Source: Polyporus tsugae
Lineage: Eukaryota; Basidiomycota; Agaricomycetes; Polyporales; Polyporaceae
NCBI GenBank assembly: GCA_024305745.1
Contig: JAHRBS010000014.1
Location: 2,239,501-2,303,500 of the forward strand
DNA length: 64,000 nucleotides
Reading direction: 5' to 3'
Made by a program: the position numbers and the translations under genes. How positions within the stretch are numbered: position 1 is the stretch's first letter; every line of letters starts with the position of its first letter. Below, piece by piece: positions 55,913-64,000 of this stretch. The notes below the pieces were generated by a model. That model saw nothing but the letters and a program-made list of their open reading frames with translations, made no database searches and was not told the origin of the DNA.

Positions 55913-56706
55913 GACGACGAGGAGACGGCGCTCGATGGGAGGGGTGGGGGAGGGTGGGGGAGGTGGGGCAAAATCCCCGACCGTTGGGCAGTTTTCATGC
56001 AGGTGGGTATGAATCGATCTCGGCAAGCTCGGACGATCGTGTCACTTGTGCGCGCTGTCATCTCCAGGGGGGCCGCTCATGATTGGGATCGACTGGATAA
56101 AATTTGCGAGCCGTTAGGGTCCCTTGGTCCCTTGGACAATGGCAATCTTTGATTGCTTCACGCGGGGCTCGTACACCAGGGGGATACGAGGCTGATGCAA
56201 TTTCTAGCGGCGACATGTGCGAGGGACCTTTGGGTGTGAGCTCCGCGTGACTACGTGGAGAGCAGGACATGAGGAGCCGCGTGTGTTGCTTCGCCGAGCG
56301 AGCAGTACTACGTATTTTGGATTTACATTACGGAAAGAGATATTGGACGGGGACGCGTGTTTTTTTTGGGAGAATGAGCTCATGGCATCGGAACGATTAG
56401 TTTTTTATTGCGCGCGCAGAGGAGCGGTCGAAGGACACCTCTGGAGGGACGTTCGGGACACTGCCGGTTTGTGGCAGTTACTGTGGGAGGAGCGGTCAGT
56501 GGGGATGCGATGTGCGGTCAGAACACGCTTTCGCACCTTCTTTTTGCCCTTGGTGGTGGGCGGGGAGGTGCCTTCATCAGCCTAGTAGCAAGGGAACATG
56601 GTCAGTTGGTCTGCAATCCGCGAAAATGAGATCTATTCGAACCGTTGTTTTGGTTGCGCGGGGGAGGAGTGCAAGCGGTGGCCTAGCACGGGGTGGAACT
56701 CAGCTG
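55913..56706. other. Spacer between two minus-strand genes
   Basis: No gene is supported. It probably holds the promoter of the gene starting at 55912 and the 3' region of the next gene. Confidence 0.4.
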
Positions 56707-58247
56707 TCATCCAGGTAGCTGAACGCGGGACTCACGTTTGGAGGATCCTTCTGGAGGTTGCGAATGCATGTTGACCTCCGCAGGGCGGAGGTCGAGATCA
56801 TGTTGCGGTTGCGAGGAGTTCCGAGCAAACTTGTGGTCTTCGAGGGCTGCACAGCGGAGGTGCTCGCAGATGTCTGCACGGACGTAGTCGTGCGAGCAGA
56901 CGTCAGCAAACTTGTGCTCTTCGAGGGCTGCAGAGAGGAGGTGCTCGCAGACGTGCGGGCCGTAGTCGTGCTCGCAGACATGCGGGCCGTAGTCGGGCGA
57001 GCAGACGTGAGCACAGAGCTGATGCTGGCCGAGAGGGAGGTAACCCTCGGGGGGATGCACGCGTAGGTCGAGACCAACGTTGGCCATAAAGTTTTCGTGC
57101 GCCCCTTCATGGTGAGTGGCTCGCTGCCGGCCGGTCGCCGGTCGGTGAATAGCGGAGCGACCAGGAGGCGCTGCGACAGAGTTGTCAGGCGTCGCGCTAT
57201 CTGGAAGGTTCATTGCAATGCTTACTAAAACAGGCCGGTGAGTCTGGGCATCGAGCTCGGCGAAGAAGTGGGGCAGGCCCTCGGGGGACGAGTTCGCTTT
57301 GTGGCGAATGACTGCGAGGTCATGCCGGTCGCAAGGTTTGAAGGGTTCGGAGGGTTTAACGAAGTCCCAGCTATGGCTGATGGCGTTCCACGAGCAGAAG
57401 ACGGCCTGATAGTCGCCGCGGGAACTGCCCATGACGTGGGCCAGGAGCTGGGGGTGCAGGTCCCATCTGACTAGGCCGGCCTTGGTGAGCGTCACGTAGA
57501 ACAGCGTGGGGTTTTTGTCGTCCTGAACAGAACACGGTTACTGCAGGCCAGGTATTGCAGTAAATGGCGTCTTACCTCACCGTACGCCACGACTGTTAAC
57601 TCTTCACCGTGGTCGTGTCGTGGATATTGAGAGCGCAAGTCGACGTAGTCCCATTCATTGGGGCCGGGGTCGACGCCCCTCTCCTCGTCGAGCAGCCGAA
57701 GAGCTTGGGGGAAGCCGACGCAGTTGACCGCGCTGGGGTATCGGACGAGGACACTTCTGGCGCTCTGGTGGATGTGAAAGGGTAGCAGGTCGGGTGTGGA
57801 ATCCACCCAAATGCCGTCTTCTTGGCCCCAAAACTGCAGTGTCTTCGTGGGGGGAAGGTCCGCGAAACCGGGGAGGAGGCGAAGTTGGGGGTGCGCGACC
57901 AGAACACTGACGGGAATGTATGTCTTGCCTGTCTGAAACAGAGTTAGATATGAATAATGTTGTAGAGTATCGTGCATGCGCACCTCGGGCCAGATCTTGA
58001 GGTGAAACCAACGCGACCGAGGTAAGCACTGGGCGCTCAGCTTGTCGGGCTCGGTCGATGTCTCGCGCGGAGGAACGGGGGGGGGTGACTTGGCGGGCGG
58101 CGTACCCTCGGTCGGGGCGCTCGGCTTGTCGGGCTCGGTCGATGTCTCGCGCGGAGGAACGGGGGGGGGCGACTTGGCAGGCGGCGTACCATCGGTCGGG
58201 GCGCTCGGCTTGTCGGGCTCGGATCCGCTTGAATGTTGGTTGCCCAT
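56707..58247 (-). CDS. Lineage-specific protein with probable N-myristoylation site and SH3-type proline repeats
   Basis: The ATG at 58247 gives MGNQHSSG, fitting the N-myristoylation pattern (Gly2, Ser6). A tandem repeat of a 28-residue unit follows, each with PPPVPPRE, a class II SH3-ligand-like PxxPxR motif. Exon 1 ends ..KIWPE near 57988. Exon 2 begins TGKTYIPVSVLVAHPQL and ends VVAYGE near 57576. Exon 3 begins DDKNPTLFYVTLTKAGLVRW and is open to 56707; a further intron near 57225 is possible. The C-terminal part has Cys/His repeats. The middle loosely resembles the neighbour at 53.6-54.8 kb (F-[LC]-x-W-x-x-x-S-x-x-W spacing). Function unknown; membrane-anchored signalling is only a guess. 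Confidence 0.55.
58040..58222. repeat. 84-bp coding tandem repeat
   Basis: Two full 84-bp units (58040-58123, 58124-58207) with only a few substitutions, plus 15 bp of a third, encode the 28-residue proline-rich unit. Confidence 0.9.
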
Positions 58248-58933
58248 TCTTTGAGTGGGAGAAGGTGGAGGGTGTAAGAACATGGTAAGCTGGACGCCGA
58301 CGCAGTCAGGCGGGGATGCAAACGATGAAACGTGCGGGGACGTGTGTGTATTTCTTGAGGGTGGAGCCGCAGACAAGGTTGCCCCGGACAGCCGAGGGGC
58401 GCGATTCTACGAGCGCGATTTTTTTGTGCGGTTTGATTTCCATGCGTGTCAGTTCGAAGTTGAAATCTGGTGGCCTCGAACGTAAATGTGCGTCACGCGT
58501 TCGTGCTTCGAAGTCTCGGGTGCGTTCTGGAGTATGCATATGTGTCAGCTTGACTATTCGCGAGGGTACTCACATGGGTTCAGCGTCGGTGCCCTGTTTG
58601 CAGCAACGGAGAGGACCAGCACCGCCGTAGAGAAAGCGTGCGACCGGATCTCGGGCACGCGGGGTCAAAGATTATGGATGGACAGGCTGACGGGCATAGG
58701 TACAGGGTACATGCTTCGAGGATCGAAAAAAAGGGGAGCTGCCCTCAATAACTCCGCCAGCTGGTCATCCGGCCTGCGTGTTCAGGTTCGGAATGCTGAT
58801 GCCTCCAGTGTGACATTGAATTGGCTTGCTTGGCAAGTGTCATGAACGATATGGGGTGTACGTTACAGCGAGAAGTCCTCATGGTGCAGTCTTACTCTTC
58901 TTCATGTATCTACCCACACCCCGTCAATCGGTG
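58248..58933. other. Spacer between two minus-strand genes
   Basis: No gene is supported on either strand. It contains the promoter region of the gene starting at 58247. Confidence 0.4.
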
Positions 58934-61816
58934 TCAGTGATAATCGAGAAATCGACGCACCCGTGCGTCCGTGCCGACATCTCGCCACTCACGGCAAATC
59001 TGACGTTCAACCTCCTTGTTCTTCCACCAGAGGTGCAGCGGGGATGTCACCTCTCCCGCTGGGCGAATGTATATCGTGGTGCGAGTCGGCGCGGGCTCCC
59101 AGTTCTTCTCCTCGGGCAGGATAGCCCAGATCGTCTCTCCTACGCTCCGTACATCCACTTCGCCCAAGTAGTGGAAGCGGCGAGCGAGCGTGCAGGCTTG
59201 ATGTTGGCGGAGTCCATGCGGGTGCCTGAACTCGATCGAGAGATCCCCTCTTTCAGATTGGGGTGGTCAGCGTTTATTGAGATCCAAATTTAGTGCTCTA
59301 TGTGCAGACTGTACTTGACGTTGCGCATCAGCCACGTCCACCCCTCAAACGCGACTAACAAGGTACAGATTTTTTATCTACCACTAGTCTACCACCTTGC
59401 GACGATCTTACGCCGCCAGCTTTGTTCATGTGCGGCCAATCGCTGTGAGGGGAAGCGTCCTGGGCGTTTAATCAGGTCAGCGCAGTCAGCTTCGGCTATC
59501 GGGCCGTCACTCACCCATCCTGAGTCAACTCCCTGCGAGACTTGCGACTGGTTCGAGCTCGGGCCTCGCGCTCGATGACGACCATGCCCCGAAGGCCGGG
59601 CATCGGAACACCCGACGGTTGAGACGCCTTGCGAGGACGCTTGCGGTTAGTATTCCCACCCTTATCGGCGCTAGCTGCCACTTCGTCTTGGACGAGCGCC
59701 CCCTGTGGGGCAGGCGCCGATTCGGCAGGCCCTGCCCCGATGTCAACAGCCCGTGGCTCGCCGAGGATGGTCGTTTCTACGGAGCCAGAGAGCGACCCGG
59801 TTGGCTCGTGTGCGAAGCAGTCTAAGGCAACTTAGTTCGGTCAGTACGGTCAAAGGTGCGCGCGGGTGAAACATGCCTGGAAGAAATGTGTTAGCAGCGC
59901 GCGGCGAGGCGGGCTCTTCGGCGCCGTCGCTTGAGGGAGCTTGCCCGAGGTCAAGCTGGCAACAGTCGAATGGACAGTTCGGAGCGTAATTGGAGCCATC
60001 CTGGGGGAAGACTATCTCCTCATCGTCGTTGGCGGGAGGAGGAAGGTCACCCCCAGGCGGAGGACTCCCATCCGATGAGCTGTGCGTGGTGGCGCCACCC
60101 TCGGTCGCGGTGTCGGCGGAAGCTGGGTTTGTGAGCGTGGTCGACATGCCATCTGGAGTCGTACTCGCGAGGGATGGTTCGCCGTTGGGGTTAGCAGACT
60201 GCGAACGTTCCATGTTGAGTGCGGCAAGGCCATTGAGAATCGCATGGTCGACTTTGCCTGCGGCGTCCATGGTGTCGTAGTTCATGACGGGGAATCTGGT
60301 TACACGGGCAGGGTCTCCTAACCACCCGCCGATGGCACGCGAACACATCAGGACACCTGCGACGGACGGAGGAGCGCCGCGGGTGGTGGCCGGCCCGCCG
60401 GGGGCCAAGAGAGTCTCCCGGTTTGCGCGCGCATCTACCACAATGTAGTTAGTATTTGAGACGAGGTCGATAACGGTCAGGCTTACATTCTACGGCCCGG
60501 CGCGCCGTGAGCGCAAACGTATTGGCCTCGGGCGCCTCTGGACCTGCACGTTCAATTCGCAAAAAAAAAACACGCGAGAATCTTGGACGCGACTCACCTT
60601 CGCGGCATTGCTCAACCCACAGGGCGAACACGGGCTCAAACTCCAGTTGAGTCCACCAGACCGTCTGAAGGAACACGTCGAAGAAGGTCTGACCGTGGCG
60701 GTTCGTACCCGCCCCCGTGCTGGTCCAAGGTCAGCGGCGCGACGTAACGAGGGCGGAACTCCACCTACACATGAATTCGAGCCTCTCCGGTTTCGTCAGG
60801 ACCGCCAAATACAGCTAACCCGCCCCAGCTGACTGAGTCGTGCAAGATCTTGACGAACTGGTCCACATGTGCAGCAATGTCCTCGGCGTGACTAGGCGGT
60901 GTCCATGAATGAGCGCGAACCCTGCAAGAGGACGGGGAAGACTTACGCGACAGCATGCGCCTTGTCTTCGTCGGGCCCTTCATCATCCTCGCCGGGTCCC
61001 CCATCACCTCTCTCTGAAAGCGCATCCTTCGCGGCCTCTCTGTAGCGCTGCTGTTCGACTTCGGGGAGCTTGTTCCAGGCGGCCAAGCGGGCAGCTTGCA
61101 GCGCGTTAATGTCACAGCGGCGCCGCCCATCTGCGGTAACGTAGTCAGCGCCTTGCGGAGCTTCGTCGGACTTGCAGAACGCCTCGAATGGCGTGGTAAC
61201 GCGCGGCTTGCGTTTCAGTGGGGCGGGCATGGAAGGCGGACTCCATTTCTTGCCGCCTTGACGCTTGTTGCGCGTCCGCCAGTTCTTCAACCACTCCTGG
61301 ATGGCCTGAAAAAATGGGATTAGCGACGAGTGATACCTGGAAGAGGATACGCACATTCGGTAAGGTGACCATGTGGGCTTCCCATTGCTCTCGGGTCTCT
61401 GTCGTTCTACGAGATACGACAGACTGGCGAGCCTTCGAAGTGCCCCGTAACCGTTTCTTGAATTCCGCATCGGTCTCGCCGTCCACGGGCCCCGTGAACT
61501 TGTTGTGGAAGCGCGCAACAAGCAGCCCGCGGGCCTTGTCGTAATCGTTCTTGGCGAGGAACTCTTGCACGTCTGCGTCTTTAACGGCCTCGTCGAGATA
61601 GTTCCACTCTGCGGTGAACCAATATGAATCTTGACGAAGGGCGTATTGGCGAGCCATGATGAGTCGAGAGCGATCGCGCGGCGTGGACAGTGGGCCCTTC
61701 GAGAGGAAGGGCGTCGAGACCTGGGCGTGTTCAACTCTGCGTGCAATCCAGTCAGTCGTTTTCGGGTCCACGGCTTCCGCCGAAGGACGTCTTCTGGCGG
61801 ACATTGCGCCCCACAT
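58934..61816 (-). pseudogene. Large lineage-specific gene with HMG-box-like segment, probably broken
   Basis: The ATG is at 61816. Exon 1 (to ~61355) is Arg/Glu-rich. Exon 2 begins AIQEWLKNWRTRNKRQGGKK, then TPFEAFCK...AARLAAWNKLPEVEQQRYREAAK, which looks like an HMG-box helix pair. The next exon reads SHAEDIAAHVDQFVKIL, VSWGGLAVFGG, then TAG at 60765 followed in the same frame by VEFRPRYVAPLTLD, then a frame change to TFFDVFLQTVWWTQLEFEP. Later exons reach NCPFDCCQLDLGQA and, near 59570-59800, RKRPRKASQPSGVPMPGLRG. The last recognisable exon ends RRFLDYH at 58934. Either TAG plus frameshift breaks it, or a weak-donor intron (GTGTAG) removes that part. Function unknown; a DNA-binding role is only suggested by the HMG-like part. 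Confidence 0.5.
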
Positions 61817-61982
61817 GGGTCAGGTACCCGGTATTGCGACAAAGTCGCAACAACCGCATGCAAGTCTCTGTTATTCGGGCATGACTTGCGCTTGATCGAC
61901 ACCTTCGAAATATTTATTTGTCACCAGCAATACCAGATCTCAAGAGAAGGATATGCATTAAAACGTACAATGTGCGCAAAAC

Positions 61983-63992
61983 TCACGGGGATACAATCGG
62001 CGGAATGGGGAGTCTTGAGTATCGAGAAACAAATGTTTGTACATAGAATTGCACCGCCTGCCGCTGAATGTCTTGGTACTGGCCCTCCAGCAACTGGTCG
62101 CGCTTGCTGCCCTGAATAACGGCCTCCGGACATCCTGGCCAACGCATCAGCACCTGCGCAAAGAAACGGAGCCGCTCACGACCCATCTTCCAGTGTTCAT
62201 GAGGCGGCGAGTCCCAACAGAAAACACGGGAAGCGCGATCTGTTGGGGCGGCCACGGTGGCCGCCGACGATGGCGGCCCCCACACGCCCGATACCACCAT
62301 TTCGCGCTCCCACCGATGAATCTCCATCCAGTTCTTCTGGGGCACGAGCAAGGAGTCCAACGCCAGTAGTTCCGCGCGGAAGTTGACTTCATGCGACTCC
62401 CACAAGAGCGACGCGCGGATGGCCGGATTGGCCGTGATGGTGGAGAGGTTGACGTCCAATCCCTCGAACTCCACGACGGCGTGCTCGTCGTACGAGTCCA
62501 TATGGGCGACTTTGTGAAACAAGACACCGATCTCGTTGCGCTCGCCGAGGCGCCGCTTCGCACGTCTGGCGTCGGAGGTCTGCCCCCCCGCACGGATGCT
62601 CGTTTGGGGGAGATATTCACCCCAGAGCGCTGCCCGCCATTCCGTAATTGTCAGAGGTCTGTTGTCGAGGGAAATGTCGAATAGGCGGGTGCGACAGAAC
62701 TCGCGAATGCGCAGGAGGTTGTGCAGGTAGCGGCTAACTTTGGCGTCGGCCCGCGCTCGATCGGGATGGACGCATCCGGGCGGCAGGCTGTCCATCGACG
62801 TCACCGTGTCCAACAGGAAAGGGGGCGGGAAGAAATATAACGCCGAATTAGAGGACTGTGGCACCGGGCAGGCCACGCGCAACGCCTCAATCCAGATCTC
62901 CGAGATGTCGACGAAAGGCGATAGTACGAGGTTTCGGGAAGGGTGCGCGCTGCCAGGGGGGCCCGCCACAACCTGGCTTTGATTGGTGGCAGAGGTCGTC
63001 GGTTCTTCGTTGATCTGCCCCGCAGCAGTAGCTTTGCGACGCGCCCGCCGCCGAGCACCCTTCGACGTCCCAGCCTGAGGCTCAGCATCAGCCGCGCGCA
63101 TTGAAAGATGACTTGATACGATTGTCTTTTCTTCAACCCGAGGACGTTTACTGCTGACGGTAGGTTCGCTAGGCAGATGGGGCACAGCGGTCAAGTGGAG
63201 CGACGAGAGGTGAGAGCCTGCGATGTGCTTCGAGATGGAGACCAGCATACTGCTGATCCAATTGCCCGTTAGGCTCGACACTCCGACAAACGCTCCAGCG
63301 CGGTGCAAGATAGGTGGGTCGCAGACCTGGCGGGCTAAATCGTATGGGAGCGGGTCTTGCTCCACGATCCGCCACACGGCCAGCGAGGCGTTCAAGGGCT
63401 GCAACACCCAGTACGGGATCCCAACGCGATGCCACGTCTGCGTTACAGCACCTTCGCGGACGAAACCCCCTACAACGTCCAGAACGGATGCACTGAAGTC
63501 TTTTGAGGACTCGACCCTGCCAACCACAATGTCCAGGTAAGTCTTGAGTCCCGCCAACTCTAGACACAGGCGTTGAATGTGCGCGGCCACGGCAATCGCC
63601 CTCGTTGCGACAGACGGTAAGTAATTCAGTCGATCCACCACCTGCCGCAAGAGCATAACCAGAAATTGGGCGTAGCGGAGGACCGCTTCCTTCGCATTGA
63701 CTATCGTCTCCGTGCGTCGAATGGCGGTGGCGGCAGCATCGGCCAGATCCTTGCGAACCGACGCTCGCATGAGACCTAGTCCATGAACGGCGACCGAAGC
63801 GTCCTCTTCCCAGTGTTTGTCTGCCTCCAGAGAAGTGAAGAGGATGTCAGGGATGTTGGGTGGTGACGCACTGCGCGGGATACATGCCACGTGGGTCATC
63901 TCCTCGAGATACCACTGAGGATGTCGAGAATACTCATGAACTCCCCATCGACCATCCACGTATGTCTGTACTACGTTGACGTCTCGAGGCAT
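61983..63992 (-). CDS. Lineage-specific 669-residue protein, unknown function
   Basis: A single open frame runs from ATG 63992 (8 bases inside the window edge, so an upstream exon outside the window is possible) to TGA 61983. The first ~230 residues are helical (RYAQFLVMLLRQVVDRLNYL, HIQRLCLELAGLKTYLDIVV). A basic linker (KGARRRARRKA) near residue 315 could be a nuclear localisation signal. The C-terminal ~300 residues include YLHNLLRIREFCRTRLFDIS and the block shared with the relic at 4706-5176. It lies 166 bp upstream of the next gene on the same strand. I know similar proteins only as agaricomycete hypotheticals. Confidence 0.7.
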   Translation of the reverse strand: MPRDVNVVQTYVDGRWGVHEYSRHPQWYLEEMTHVACIPRSASPPNIPDILFTSLEADKHWEEDASVAVHGLGLMRASVRKDLADAAATAIRRTETIVNAKEAVLRYAQFLVMLLRQVVDRLNYLPSVATRAIAVAAHIQRLCLELAGLKTYLDIVVGRVESSKDFSASVLDVVGGFVREGAVTQTWHRVGIPYWVLQPLNASLAVWRIVEQDPLPYDLARQVCDPPILHRAGAFVGVSSLTGNWISSMLVSISKHIAGSHLSSLHLTAVPHLPSEPTVSSKRPRVEEKTIVSSHLSMRAADAEPQAGTSKGARRRARRKATAAGQINEEPTTSATNQSQVVAGPPGSAHPSRNLVLSPFVDISEIWIEALRVACPVPQSSNSALYFFPPPFLLDTVTSMDSLPPGCVHPDRARADAKVSRYLHNLLRIREFCRTRLFDISLDNRPLTITEWRAALWGEYLPQTSIRAGGQTSDARRAKRRLGERNEIGVLFHKVAHMDSYDEHAVVEFEGLDVNLSTITANPAIRASLLWESHEVNFRAELLALDSLLVPQKNWMEIHRWEREMVVSGVWGPPSSAATVAAPTDRASRVFCWDSPPHEHWKMGRERLRFFAQVLMRWPGCPEAVIQGSKRDQLLEGQYQDIQRQAVQFYVQTFVSRYSRLPIPPIVSP

Positions 63993-64000
63993 TTGTGGTA

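Noticed and set aside
56758..57066. Plus-strand open frame opposite the Cys/His repeats
   Set aside because: It is open, but the minus-strand reading continues in phase from a well-supported exon. The plus frame is probably a mirror of the repeat.
58826..59293. 155-codon plus-strand frame
   Set aside because: The opposite strand reads as an exon (ETIWAILPEEKNW, LHLWWKNKEVERQICREW) belonging to the minus-strand gene series.
1..64000. CRISPR array, bacterial operons or phage genes
   Set aside because: No regularly spaced repeats; spliced genes and eukaryotic transposons throughout.

Overview
The window looks like nuclear DNA of an agaricomycete basidiomycete, probably a polypore relative. Coding genes are split by introns of about 50-65 bp with GT..AG ends. 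The window also holds a Plavaka-type DNA transposon, chromodomain Ty3/gypsy elements, an expanded BTB/POZ family and several lineage-specific genes. All family calls come from reading translations; no database search was run.

Layout. 0-2.7 kb: no gene seen. 2.7-4.2 kb: an intact seven-helix membrane protein gene. 4.7-5.2 kb: the broken 3' end of a gene whose full-length relative sits at the right end of the window. 6.6-44.2 kb: a birth-and-death array of about eleven BTB/POZ copies on both strands, only one of them clearly intact (40.5-41.6 kb) and one altered only at its last codons (6.7 kb). Mobile DNA has broken up this array. Element 1 (7771-14763) is a 7.0 kb Ty3/gypsy chromovirus with a perfect 5-bp target duplication that entered two codons before the stop of a BTB gene. 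Element 2 (18850-25284) is a related chromovirus whose two flanks are different BTB copies in opposite orientation, which looks like LTR-LTR recombination. A 0.5 kb MULE-like element lies at 25.9 kb. A 10.6 kb Plavaka/CACTA-like element (28840-39413) carries an apparently intact transposase, a second gene, and fragments resembling the nucleoporin Pom152 and an AAA ATPase.

39.8-40.4 kb holds a GH3 beta-glucosidase relic. 44.5-46.1 kb encodes a membrane protein of unknown function. 47.3-49.3 kb is a decayed type-B carboxylesterase. 49.3-53.5 kb has little that can be supported. 53.6-64 kb is a run of four minus-strand genes of a kind I know only as unknown-function agaricomycete proteins; one has an HMG-box-like segment and one a probable N-myristoylation signal with SH3-type proline motifs.

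The most interesting points are these. Both retroelements carry the marks of self-primed reverse transcription: an 11-nt match between the predicted RNA 5' end and the site two bases after the LTR. Both also carry a -1 frameshift heptamer in a very narrow gag/pol overlap. Element 2 appears to be a recombinant joining two loci. The Plavaka element encloses host gene fragments and a second gene inside matching terminal inverted repeats. Almost every premature stop can be explained by a C-to-T change on one strand.
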